Assembly: GCA_036971715.1 (NCBI GenBank)
Contig: JAVHJL010000006.1
Coordinates: 2,542,001 to 2,606,000 of the forward strand
DNA length: 64,000 nucleotides
From: Arthrobotrys musiformis
Taxonomy: Eukaryota > Ascomycota > Orbiliomycetes > Orbiliales > Orbiliaceae
Direction: 5' to 3'
In this document: one piece after another, positions 1-10,856 of the stretch
Position numbering within the stretch: the stretch's first letter is position 1
Layout of the letters: each line of letters begins with the position of its first letter
Program-made: the position numbers and the translations under genes
The notes under the pieces: generated by a model
The model's input: only the letters and a program-made list of their open reading frames with translations
What the model was told of the DNA's origin: nothing
Databases searched by the model: none

Positions 1-1246
1 AAAGAAAGGGAGAGGAGGAGGAGGAGGAGGAGCGATATATATTAATATTACCAGATATCTGATTTATACGTAGATTTTCCCTCGTCTTATTTATTATCGG
101 TTTCACATCATCGATCAAACTATGATATCCCCAGAGGCGACGGACCGGCCGCGAGTCAGCGGTATGCCGGGTGGCAGTTGATCTTGACCACTTGGAGGGG
201 GTGTCCGGGGCATGTCCAGACATATCGACCCCTCGATATCGGAGCCGACTTGAACATCCGCGACTCACGACCCATAAACGGATCGCATCGTGAGAAGATA
301 TGTCAAGACACACGAGGCCTTGGAATAATACGAAAAAGGTATCACATTTCGGAACAACGAGTATAATCGATCCAAATCGAAGAAGTATAGTATCAATTGA
401 AAAATCCTTTGCATTCGCCTTTGCTATAAAATATAGTCTCGTTTCCAGAGAGTAAAACATATAAACTAACATAATCCCTATCAAACCTTCACCAGAGTTA
501 GCATATCTTGCCCCCAAACTCCAATATGATTCCACGAGGTGATAAGAATTTTCTTTTTAAAAAAGGAGGGTATCAGAAGTCCAGTTCGCTCATATAACTG
601 AAGGAATTAACATCAATACAGCAAGCTGCAAAGAATTTTCCAACCGTTATCCCGCAAGAGGTGCCACAAATGTGCTGTCTCATCATTGTGTATACGATTG
701 ATTCTATTACATAGAATATGGAACAGAAGGGTGGAGTCTTGTGTATGGGTACTCACTATACTAGATATTCCTGTAGGCGGTTATACTGTCAATGGAGCAG
801 AATAGAATGAACTGTCGAAGCCAGTCGCATCTATGCCATCTCTACTATCCAAACAAGGCCGAGTCGATTCTTCTGCTATGCCGGCATTCGCCGGGTTGAA
901 GTTGGTGATGCGAAGAGGTCGTGATGTTATGATGTAGTTGTGCAGTCGCGAAAAGTTTGCCCGTTATAAAGTTTTCCCGCCGCCCTTTTGGTCCGCGCCA
1001 AGCCCCAGACGAGCCCTAATCACCAAACCCTCCAGCCCTCCAGCCACACATACACTAGCCATAGCGACACCAGCCACACCACACTCTCCACGCCCAAAAA
1101 TTTCCTTCCACCAACAAATTCCCAATCTTCAATATCTTCAATCCCCACCCATTCAACGACGACCATCGACAACCATCGCCAACCTCACCAAATACCCCCC
1201 GACAAAACCTCATTCCCCCCCGTCTACCACCGACAAATAAATCAAA
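1..1246. other. Gene-free left edge and 5' region of the S13 gene
   Basis: No convincing coding sequence is visible here. Positions 11-32 are a GGA trinucleotide run. Short open frames at 178-366 and 938-1374 show no family resemblance; the latter lie in the C-rich leader of the S13 gene. A TATAAA at 965-970 and AGCCCTAA at 1012-1019, followed by a long C/A-rich leader up to the ATG at 1247, look like a promoter and 5' UTR. Confidence 0.6.
1012..1019 (+). promoter_or_regulatory. Tbf1-like box (ARCCCTAA) upstream of ribosomal protein gene
   Basis: AGCCCTAA matches the ARCCCTAA consensus bound by Tbf1-type telomere-repeat factors, which control ribosomal protein genes in several ascomycetes. 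It lies 227 bases before the S13 start codon, downstream of a TATAAA at 965-970. A single 8-mer match is weak, so the assignment rests on the neighbouring gene. Confidence 0.3.
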
Positions 1247-2025
1247 ATGGGTCGTCTCCACTCCAAAGGAAAGGGTATCTCCTCCTCCGCCATCCCATAC
1301 TCCCGCACCGCTCCAACATGGTTCAAGACCGCCCCGGATCAAATCATCGACCAGATTTGCAAGCTCGCCCGTAAGGGTGCTACCCCCTCCCAGATCGGTG
1401 TCGTCCTCCGTGACAGCCATGGTGTCGCCCAGGTTAAGGTTGTTACTGGTAAGAATTCTCTGGATATACTCGATATTGCAGGGGGAAGTGCTGACATTTT
1501 TTTTATGAATGCAGGTAACAAGATTCTCCGAATCTTGAAGTCGAACGGTACATACACCATTCCATGAATTCTTCAAATCCTCTTCTCGAGGAAGAAGTTT
1601 CTTTCAGCAAAGCCTTTGTATGGTCTTTCAGACTGACAGAGTGATTTTTTTTACAATCCAGGCCTCGCCCCAGAAATCCCAGAGGACCTGCACATGCTTA
1701 TCAAGAAGGTAACATAAAAAAAAGCCCATAAAACATATAACTTCCCTATATCACATGATCAATGGAGATACTAATATATTAAACCAGGCTGTCGCCGTCC
1801 GCAAGCATCTCGAGCGCAACCGCAAGGATAAGGACGGAAAGTTCCGCCTCATTCTCATCGAGTCCAGAATCCACCGTCTCAGCAGATACTACAAGACCGT
1901 CGGTGTCATGCCACCAACATGGAAATAGTACGTCCTTCCCCTCCACTTATCCTCCCAGTATAATATACTAATAATTTCTTCTCTCCAGCGAATCTGCCAC
2001 CGCCAGCGCCATGTTGGGTGCTTAA
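1247..2025 (+). CDS. RPS13: 40S ribosomal protein S13 (uS15)
   Basis: This gene encodes the small-subunit ribosomal protein uS15, which binds 18S rRNA in the body of the 40S subunit. Five exons join in phase: 1247-1448, 1515-1547, 1662-1708, 1788-1927 and 1989-2025, giving 151 residues, the usual eukaryotic length. Clear family signatures are the start MGRLHSKGKGISSSAIPY, the GATPSQIGVVLRDSHG block and the end ATASAMLGA. Introns are 66, 114, 79 and 61 nt with GTAAGA, GTACAT, GTAACA and GTACGT donors. A long C-rich leader precedes the ATG. The neighbouring U2AF gene converges from the other strand. Nothing is odd about the product; the many introns are typical of fungal ribosomal protein genes. 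Confidence 0.98.
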
Positions 2026-2522
2026 GCGTTTCCTTTCTCCTTTCCCTTTTTCTTCGACTGTGTCATATATACACTATCATGGGATAGTAACGACCCTTTT
2101 TTTTACGGTTCTTACGAATTGACCATTAATTTCTTTTTATTATTCCTCATCCATCCCGTTTTCTGGTTCTTGGGAATTATGGGCGTTACAGAGGGGATCA
2201 TGTATCTATTACTCATGGCCACCGTGCTCAATGATGATATCATGAATCCACTCTCTCCACGTAAAAACATAATCAAAAAGTTCTCGTAGTGTTATATAGA
2301 AAAGTTCAATGATCATTTCGATGCAAGATTATATTCTCTCGTTTATAGTAATACTAGGTAGCTCTGTGCTATTAACACAGCTGAAGAAGAAAAAACACAA
2401 TTTAAACAAGGAAACCCATACCCTTTTATCAGCCGTCATTAAAAGAGAAAAATAGGTGTAAAAGAAAAAAAAAAGTACATAGAAGCGCAAGCAAGAAACA
2501 ATCCGATTGCTCGCAGAATCTT
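2026..2522. other. Convergent 3' intergenic region between S13 and U2AF
   Basis: These 497 bases separate two converging genes and presumably hold both 3' UTRs. They are T-rich near the S13 side and A-rich toward 2470. A short minus-strand open frame (2329-2529) is low-complexity and not supported as a gene. Confidence 0.6.
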
Positions 2523-5035
2523 CTACCAAGCGCCGACATCATAATTCTCCTCGCTGAAATAACTGACAATAACAGTCCGATCAGCGAACTTCCTCCCCGC
2601 GAGCGCCTTCAACGCCCTCTCCGCAGAATCATGCTCCTCAAATCGCACATAAATCTTCCCTACTCCCGCAGCGGCGCGTTGATTGCCGCTCGGGCGGGGG
2701 ATTTTGATATCAATGATCGCTCCGAACTTGTTACATTCGTCTGTAACATCTTCCAAGATTTCTATATCACATTCGCATTAGCAGCTTGTCATTTTTGAGT
2801 GAATGGAATATGTAATAAATACCTTCGTATTCCTCCTGATCCAACAACTCATCCGCCGTAACCATGTTCAACAACTGCAAGACTCTTCCACCCTCCATCT
2901 CAGCACTAGTAGTCGCCGCAATGACAGTCATGGCGGGAATTCCTGCCTCGGCGCCAGCAGATTGCTTAACCCCAATAGAAGCCCTCTTAACACTCAACAA
3001 TTGCTCATTAATATCGAGTCCGTTGAGACCTTCAATAGCGATCTCAGCGATACTAGGATCAAGGTATTCGCAAAATGCGACTCCCTTGGATTCATCCATT
3101 TCTCGATCCTTGACGAGGAAGAATGACTTAAGAGGTCCGAAAGTCTGGAGGAGCTCCATGACCTGTTGATCCGCGAGATGGGTTGGGATGTTGGAGACAC
3201 AGATCTTGTTGATGGAGTCGGGGACATTGGGCGAGATGTCGCCGTTGTGGGATTCATTGCTCTCAGAGTATTGGGGAATGATGTAGTCCTTTGGACGAGA
3301 GAGTCTAACTTTGACTTCAGTGTCGTCAAACTCCATGCCGTCAAAGGCAAGGCAGAGGGTAGCATAAGCGGTGTTGCGGAACTCAAGCATGGCCATGGTA
3401 CCGGTTGGGTTGAGGTAAACGGTGATGAGAGGCTCGCTTTCCGAGTCGACCGCATTGAGGGACTTGAGGAAGCCGGAGAAGAATGAGAAGATGGCTTCTT
3501 CGGTGCACATAGGCGGAAGATTCTGGCATAGAAGACGCTTGGCTTGACGGGAGTTCGATGGCTTGAGAGCGGTGGGCTGTGGAGTGCTGCCCTCCTTTGG
3601 TGGGTGATTGACGAAAGCCGCCATGCGCGAGGGGTCGAGGGCGGTTTGACGAGGTGCACCTGGAAGTGGGAACATGCCAGACAATTTAGCCTGTTCCGCA
3701 GTGACGCTCTCATATCCAGGCGGCTTGATATCCCACATTGTCAAGCGTCGCTTTCGCTCGTTGACTGGGATGGTATCGGTCAAGTCTGGAGTAGGCTCCT
3801 TGACCTTAGGAGGACTTGGGCTTCGGCGTGGCTGCCTTGCCTCGTCCATCCCACCCATGTTGACGTCCTCTCGACGCTCCCTGCGCTCTCGTCCACCTTC
3901 CCTATCTCTGCCGCCGCGGCGTCTGTCATCATCGCGTCGGTCCCGGTCCCGTCTATCGCGGCCAATCTCTCGTTCACCTCGGGCGTGCTCTCGCTCTCTT
4001 TCTCGGTCACGGAGATCTCGGCTGCTGTAGTAGTCGTCACCTCCGCCCGCGGCGGCAGCGGCAGCACCGCCTCGGGCACCTCTCCCTCCTTCTCTGGGAG
4101 CGTGTGGCGAGCGGGAACGCCGTCTATCTCCGCGGTATTCTCGATCTCCTCTATCTCCGCGCTCTCTTCTGTCGCCGCGGTCGCCTCGTTCTCGACCTTC
4201 GCCTCTATCGCCATGTCTAGACTAGAGGTTTGATACGTTAGCAAATGTTTACCGTCTCCGTCGCAGCTATCCTAGGTCAACTTACGTGGTATTCGGCCCC
4301 ATCTCCGTGTCTATCACCTCTTTCTCGGTCTCTGTCGCGGTGTCCATCACGGTCTCGTTCTCTGCGAGAAGAGGAGTAGCCGTGGCGTGAATCTAGATAG
4401 AAGGGGACCGAGGGACGGTGAGGTAAGTATTTGGCTTGCTTGATTGCACAGAGGCATGATGTTAGTATGTTAGTAGTGGCACATTTGCACCTCTTCCTCA
4501 GCTCACCACCTCCCCTCACTTTCTGTCTTTCGTCCCCGTTTCGTCTTCATCTCCATTTCCCAGCTGAGGTCCTGTTTCCAACTCTGACCCAAGACCCATT
4601 GATTGTGAATGCTATCGGCACGCAAGACCACCAATCCGCACAGAGAGTGTAGATTCCAGAATAGGAGCTGAAGAATATGGATACCAAACTCCATGGCGAC
4701 TTGAGAAACAATAAAAATAGCCAGGGTCGCGACGGATGGATGGTAGTAGTAGCCATAGTTAAAAGTCCGTATCGAGGAATTCTAGCTAGCGAGTGATAGA
4801 ATGCGATGCCAGAAACTTCTCAGGGTATAGGTGTATGTATGTGTGTATATGTGTGGACATCATGATGACAGGTCATAATGATGATAGAGTGGTATCTAAG
4901 GAGGAAGAGTATCTTTGCTTGCTTGGATGTCCTTACAAATCAGACGCCAAAAGGAAGGATAAAAGACGGCCCTCCGTCTCATTGAGAGGAAGGGGGTATC
5001 AAGAGCTTACCTCTATAACTATCGTTTCCGTTCAT
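2523..5035 (-). CDS. Splicing factor U2AF large subunit (U2AF65-like)
   Basis: The product binds the polypyrimidine tract and recruits U2 snRNP to the 3' splice site. Four exons, in transcription order 5011-5035, 4286-4392, 2823-4221 and 2523-2761, join in phase to 589 residues. An N-terminal Arg/Ser/Asp/Glu-rich RS domain covers about residues 10-165. A ULM-like segment (RRLTMWDIKPPGYE, about 200-216) would bind the small subunit. RRM1 spans about 270-355, RRM2 about 381-460, and the C-terminal U2AF homology motif about 510-589, ending NYDVGAW. The ATG at 5035 was chosen because the 25-nt exon MNGNDSYRG... restores phase to the RS domain; the intron after it is 618 nt, long for this genome. 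An alternative upstream structure is possible, but the RRM part is certain. Confidence 0.95.
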
Positions 5036-5544
5036 CTTGACGACTGTCCAAGGATTCTAATGAACGCGTGGAGGGAGGCGAAGGAAGAGTCCACACGGTG
5101 TGTAAATCGGAGGAGGTAATGGGTCTGAGGTCGGGGACTCGGGGGTGTTCGGTCCTGTAGCCTTGATGAATGCGAAGGATGAAGGATCTCGGGATGTCGA
5201 AAGGATGGTGTTTCGATGGAGTGGAAGTTGATGTTGGTTAAGTTGGAGAGGTCGGCGCCCAAAGTGGTTGGCAATTTCGCGAAAGAAATTGAAGTGGCTG
5301 TGTGAAACCACCAGCCACATTTGACACCAGCCACACAGATGCGAGGCTAAAGAGCCCCACGTCTGAATGACATCCTTCGAGCTCATATACACGACGACTC
5401 CAAGAAGTGTCGCATCACATCGCATCGCATCGCATCACCATACTCTCGCAATAGGTACACCGTCTGTGGGACCAAGATACATCGACTTCGAAGGGCGATA
5501 TATACATTTTACCAAGCATCTAGCTGCGTACGCTGTTGCCCGCC
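5036..5544. other. Divergent promoter region between U2AF and VTA1
   Basis: These 509 bases lie between two divergent start codons and must carry both promoters. A direct run of CATCG/CATCAC units at about 5410-5445 is visible. Small open frames on both strands here have no recognisable content. Confidence 0.55.
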
Positions 5545-7125
5545 ATGGCGACCCCGGAAATGCCCCCCTCCATGAAGGGTTTCGCCCAGTTTGTCACGAA
5601 AGCCGAAGAGATGAAAAAGGCCGACCCCGTGATATCCTACTACTGCTATGTCTACATCGTCCAGCAAGCTCTGGCGAAGGGACTTACTAAAGGTGCAGAA
5701 GGTGCATATACCGGTCACATCATGGACATTCTCGAACAGGTCCGTGTCTCTCAAGCCGGCTAGCCTTGTTTACGCTGGTGCAAACAATATCTGGGAATGA
5801 ACTCTTGCTGAAATAGCTATGCAAGTTGGTGTAGCGGAAAGTGGAATTAGCCGACAATGAAGCTGTTGGTGACGATTTGGTCGGGAAGATCTATGTGGAA
5901 CAGTTTGCAAATAAGATCTTCGGAAATGCTGAGAATACGCAGAATGCACGAAGATGCACAAAGTAAGCTTTGTCCTTTTGGAAAGAAGCTTGAAATTTGG
6001 ATATGGAGATATACTGATTCATTGCTTAGGGTGACGGCGGCAACCTTCCTGGCAGCCTCGGTCTTTCTGGAGATACTTCGAGTTTTTGGCGACCTGGATG
6101 CCGAGACGTCGAAAAAGATTACATTTGCAAAATGGAGTGCGGCTCGTATATTAAAAGCCTTGAAGACAAACGAGGATCCAAATCTACCAGTGGAGGAGGT
6201 ACCGGAGGACGAGATACCACCGGCGTTCACAGATGTGGCGCCTCCAAAACCGCGCGAGGCTTCACCAGTGTCTCCCGTTTCTCCACACCCACCGTCAGCC
6301 ACTGTTGAAGATGCAGTGGATGAAGCAGAGAGCTTGGAAAGGTCGATGGCTAGGATATCAACGGCGGATCAATCTTTGCATCCAAGTCGGATGATGACAC
6401 CAAGCAACGTTCCTGGGTTCCCGTCACCGCCAGAGAATCATTTGGCTTCACATTTCTCCGGCAGGACAGAAACCATGTCTACGGCAGAAACATTTTCGAC
6501 CCATTCCCAACCTTCTTCGGCTGGCTATTTCCCTCCGGCGCCATACCCTTCCCACGAGACATCCGTAGCACCACCAAACTTAGACCTACCATCGGCACCT
6601 CCTACGATCCCATCGGCGCCGTCGAATTTCCCATCTGCACCTCCGTTTCTACCTACAACGCCTCAAAACCTCCCTTCTGCTCCTTCACTTCCCCCAAAAT
6701 CACCACCCGCACAGCCTGATAACTTCTACTCAGGTGCCGGTGGAGGTGTCGGCGTTGGGCTCCCTTCACAATCAGAACCAGGTGTACCACCCTCCGGCCC
6801 TCACTGGCTCGGTCAAGTTTCTCCACCTGTTATCCAACCTCAGCAACCCCCTCAAGCACCAGCCGGCCAACCTTATTACTACTCTACCCCACCAGCGCCA
6901 AATCCACACATCCCACCTCCTCAGCAACAACAGTACGTACAGCCACAGGCATACCAAAGACCGCCGCAACCACGTGTTCAGCTCGTAGATCCGGATGAGA
7001 ACCCGGCCGCGATCAAAGAGGCACATAAATGTATTCGATGGGCTGATTCTGCACTAAATTTCGATGACGTTCCGACTGCAGTTGTCCAACTGCGATTGGC
7101 CCTAAAGGCGCTTGGGGCAGAGTAA
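5545..7125 (+). CDS. VTA1: Vacuolar sorting protein Vta1 (LIP5 homolog)
   Basis: Vta1 activates the AAA ATPase Vps4, which disassembles ESCRT-III at endosomes during multivesicular body formation. Exons 5545-5739, 5835-5962 and 6030-7125 give 472 residues. The N-terminal helical region (about 1-140) has typical blocks such as VISYYCYVYIVQQAL and KITFAKWSAARILKALK; it should bind ESCRT-III proteins. A long Pro/Ser/Ala/Gln-rich linker follows (about 160-430). The last 40 residues (AHKCIRWADSALNFDD...LRLALKALG) match the conserved Vps4-binding dimerisation motif. The first intron uses a weak donor, GTCCGT, but the joined codons (LEQ-RKVELADNEAV) fit the family well. The gene is divergent from U2AF. 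Confidence 0.94.
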
Positions 7126-7541
7126 GCTTATCTACATATGGAGTCGTGAGCTTTTGTCTAGTAATCTTGCATTTGAGCGGTACAAGTTCTAGTTTCTCAT
7201 ATATGATCTATTTTAATTCTAATCCAGTGGTGCTAGCTACCGAGCTGGCTTATGGTGTCGGATATATGTCCTTATATCTCCAGTGGGGGCGAAGGGTTGG
7301 GATCTTAAGCTATCAATCTATATTCCTGAGAGTAGGATCTCATCTTGTCCCCCATCTTGGCTAGTGACAATTTAACTTCTTGTACCGAGCCCTTGAAAAT
7401 ATTTAATAAAGCGCTCCCGTAATGAACAGGGACGCATTCCTGGCCGGCGCCACGTACCGCTCGGGATGCATCTTAAAATTCAGGCACCGGAGATGCCGTG
7501 TCGCTAACCCAGTTTAGCCCCTCTGGTATTGAGGCCAATTC

Positions 7542-7569
7542 TAGTCTGGGGGGCGCTCACCTATGCCTT
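7542..7569 (+). repeat. Dispersed TAGTCTGGGG element, copy A
   Basis: The copy begins TAGTCTGGGGGGCGCTCACC and ends GCCTTGGG. It shares the 5' core and the downstream GCCTTGG with the copy at 33177-33206, which lies 25 kb away, also in gene-free DNA. Confidence 0.6.
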
Positions 7570-7971
7570 GGGGCCAATTCCGGCCCCGCAATTGCACCAA
7601 TATTGCATGAAGAATTATCTTTATAACGTTATATAACGTACTGAGTACTAGCACTGAGTACTTGCATATACTTCAGAGCGCTCTTCGTCGAGATACTTCT
7701 GCATGCCCCTTGTATTGACCTTTCGGTATAAAATTGCCACGCTCTGCAGCCCGAGCTATGCACATTTATGGGATTAGAGACTGCATCCAGCTGAGCCAGG
7801 ATCCCATCATCAACAAATCGGCCTACAATCGAGTTTTTTTTGTTTATATAGTGGAAATAAAGGGTCCAAGGATCGGTGGTCTGGGCGGTTCTTATACATT
7901 CGTCGACCCCGCGAAGTTCCGTCAATTTCCTCAGGAATGCGAACGTGCAAGACCGTACCAGCTGAGGCTGG

Positions 7972-8012
7972 TTCGAAGTGCCGGTTTTCGAAGTGCCGGT
8001 TTGAAGTGCGCG
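7972..8012 (+). repeat. Small tandem repeat (TTCGAAGTGCCGGTT unit)
   Basis: Two near-identical 15-nt units, TTCGAAGTGCCGGTT, are followed by a third partial unit (TTTGAAGTGCGCGG). It lies in gene-free DNA and no function is apparent. Confidence 0.7.
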
Positions 8013-8860
8013 GCTTCAGCGATATATCGATAACGTCAGCACGTTACACAGACAGCACGTTCCAACAAATACGGCAGGTTTACGCGATCCAACAAAACAC
8101 AACGCCTGAATCCCTTTCAGGTGGTTCCAGTTAAGTACGCACAGGCCTGGTAGCTTCAAACAGTCGATTCTAATGGCACCGGCTCTGAATTCCGGTAGAT
8201 GAAGACGATAAGGACCCTGCATTTGCTTTGTAAAATTCTTTCAATGCAATGATCTGCCGGGAAGCTCGTTCTTGGACAACATCTCGCACCTGTCGACAGC
8301 GGAAACTTCTAGAATTTCAGCTCGTCGTTTATAAGGTTTCTAGTTGCAAATGCCCGGAGCCGCCAAGAGGCACTCCGGCAACCCCGAGCCTAGAGTCGCA
8401 CTGTTGGTCAGCTCAGAGGTTTGCGGCTACATGATTATACAAGCACTTGTCCTTTATCCGCTTGTTAGACTTGTACCGTTCTTTCAGGGTTGTTTTTGTA
8501 TCGAAATATTTATTAGGTGGCTAGCTAGAGTTGGTGGCACATAGATCGTGTCTAGCTGTTTGTTTCCTAGCAAAGTTCGATCGATGTACCAAACTAATCT
8601 ATGCACACATGCACATGCACTATACCAAATCTAGAAACAATGCATCTTGATCTCAATACTATTGGTCTGCGATAAGATTAGTCTGAGGTGATACGATATC
8701 AAACCGTAATCTGGGGGTCAAATCGAGGCTTTGTTAACTTCAAAAAGGGAACAAGGAAAAAGAAACAGCAAAAGAAAGAAAGAAAGAAAAAATCGAGATA
8801 AAATCAAAGACTTAATACAGACCGGCTCCCCAACCAATGAGCATTAAAACTGCACACAAT

Positions 8861-8880
8861 TAGTCTGGGGTCACTCCCTG
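8861..8880 (+). repeat. Dispersed TAGTCTGGGG element, copy B
   Basis: TAGTCTGGGGTCACTCCCTG carries the same 10-base core as the other copies but a diverged 3' half. A more decayed relative (TAGTCTGAGG) lies at 8679-8688. Confidence 0.45.
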
Positions 8881-9316
8881 CGTGCAAGCACACAATGAGC
8901 CTACAAACCCCCAGATATGTTCTAGAACATCACCACAAAGACCGTTGTCAGGCTGTCTAGTGCCAAAACTGACTGTTGTCAAAGAGTATATATATAACGT
9001 ATTAATTTCAAAGTATTTGAATACATAGCTATCGGCTTTCATAATAACAATCGCAAGTCTGGCTTAAGCTTTTAAAATTAAAACATGGTTTCTTTTGCTT
9101 GATTCCCCAGTCCGCTTCGTTCTACACCAATAAGTGACTAATGCACGTATGCATATATATCCATGCTTTGTGCCTAACTGCATCTCCGGAATCTAATCAT
9201 GCATACGCACATGCACAACAAAGAAAAATTAATAAAATTAACACCGAAGAATGTTGTAAAACAAAACACAGTACCGAACTACAGCTGTATCGTAAAAAAA
9301 GGTACCTACGGTATAT

Positions 9317-9343
9317 AGTGCCGGCTTTTTTTTTTCAGGCACT
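9317..9343. repeat. Short inverted repeat around a T run
   Basis: AGTGCC at 9317-9322 and GGCACT at 9338-9343 are perfect inverted copies, extendable by one base pair on the outside. They flank a T10 run. This could be a small folded element or the core of a decayed miniature transposon. Confidence 0.4.
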
Positions 9344-9696
9344 AAAGTCGTATACCCGCAGCGCTGCAGCAGTGGGTTACAGCCGGTGTATCGGGTGATG
9401 GTAGGCCCCCACACCCGGCCTGCGGTCAGACCGGTAGTAGTATAGTCATCGCGGACAATTGCATTCTCTTTGATATTTTTCTTTTCTAGCATTTGCTAAG
9501 CAATCGATACTATCAATACACAGTGTCTGGTGGACAACCGCATGCGCCAGCAGCCTGCAATGCTCCCCGCGCCGCTTGTACCCCGTTGACAACAAAACAA
9601 ATTGTTTCTAGTATGGTTGTGGTTGAACACATACATAACTAGTCAGTTATCGATTGGACCCTGATGGATCAGCCGGTGACAAAGAATATGCAGGCT

Positions 9697-9730
9697 ATTA
9701 AAATATTAGTCTGGGGGTCGCTTTGAAATA
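9697..9730 (+). repeat. Dispersed TAGTCTGGGG element, copy C
   Basis: TAGTCTGGGGGTCGCTTTGA (from 9707) is flanked by AAAATATT upstream and AATATTTT downstream, so the copy sits inside a short AT-rich inverted repeat. Confidence 0.45.
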
Positions 9731-10856
9731 TTTTGTTTTCAACGGCTTTGAATGGTATAGCTCTCCATGGCTCCATGATACTCTGGAGCCCACTATAGTG
9801 ATGTTCTACAGGGGAAGACAGCTTCCGGAAAGCTAGCCGGCCGTGAACCGGAGTATAAATCCCCAGACTGCCTAGGTAAGTATAAATTCTCTCTTCTCAG
9901 GCACCATGGAGCTTGGATCCACTTATTCCTCTACAACTTTGACTTTGCAGATTTGACATCCAATAGACCGCTCTTGAGTTTTAAAAGAAAGGATAGACTA
10001 TCAGGGCGAATTCTAGAGTCTGCTTTTTAGATTCATCTCCACGAAAGGCTGTCTATCTGTATATAGTGAAGCTACGATAAACTATATCAAGATCGCGGCC
10101 TCGCCAACTAAAATGTCAGTATTCATAATATATATCAAGCACATGGTAATTGCAATATTGTGTGTCCGAAGAGGAGGGATCTTAGCTAACTCATGCGCCC
10201 TGTATCTTAGACGCTAGACACCCCCCTTCTATGCAAACGGGTACCTTTGAAACCAAATTCCAAACATCATGGGATCCTCCTGGCGTCCATCAGACGGCCC
10301 ACTCACCCCAGCATCCCATGCTGAATTCAGCCCATACGCCCGTTACGACATCCCAGTTTTCCGCTGCTTCAATATCAGTCCTATCAAAATGTCGCATCCG
10401 TCACGAGAACGATCAGGAGATCCGTCGTCGCTACCGTCCCCATTATGCACCACATCCAGAGTAGCGGACTACTACAGACCTGGAGATTCGTTGTTCAGGT
10501 CTACTCCACCGACTAGTCCTTGCTACCCCAACCCACTGGAGCTCACAACTTGGGCGGGGGAGGAAAGACGTGTCCAGTCCCGCGCAGTTTGGGTCTGAAG
10601 ATGGACAGATAAGGAGCGATAATGCCGGTCCGGACGCTGAAACGATTATTGAAGCACAGCATACGCCGCCTAGGTCGCCGGTCAAATTTGATGTTCCGGG
10701 ACGAATTGATCTCCCACCAGTAAAATCCAAAATATACTTAAAGGGAGCGGAAAGTTACCAGAATGCTCCCGAAATTCAGATCCCTCTTCCTCTTCTCCAA
10801 CAACAGCAGAGTATACCAAAGATACCCCAAAAACTCATCCAGAACATGCACCACCT

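Larger units (their letters stand above)
7126..10268. other. Gene-free stretch with short repeats
   Basis: About 3.1 kb without a recognisable gene. It carries three clear copies and one decayed copy of a TAGTCTGGGG element (7542, 8679, 8861, 9707), a small tandem repeat at 7972-8012, a GAAA run near 8770-8790, and an inverted repeat at 9317-9343. Open frames here are short and lack family resemblance. The stretch probably includes the 3' UTR of VTA1 and the promoter of the downstream gene. Confidence 0.6.

Noticed and set aside
938..1576. Overlapping frames in the S13 leader and antisense to its first exon
   Set aside because: Composition reflects the C/A-rich leader and the sense S13 codons; no conserved content.
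3544..4244. Long open frames on both strands through the U2AF RS-domain region (plus-strand 229 aa, minus-strand alternative 154 aa)
   Set aside because: They are shadows of a repetitive Arg/Asp/Glu/Ser codon pattern. The RS frame fits the spliced U2AF protein; the others have no homology or gene context.
7900..7945. Sequence CCGTCAATTTCCTCAGG recalling the universal small-subunit rRNA site
   Set aside because: Only a dozen bases are similar and the flanks do not resemble rRNA.
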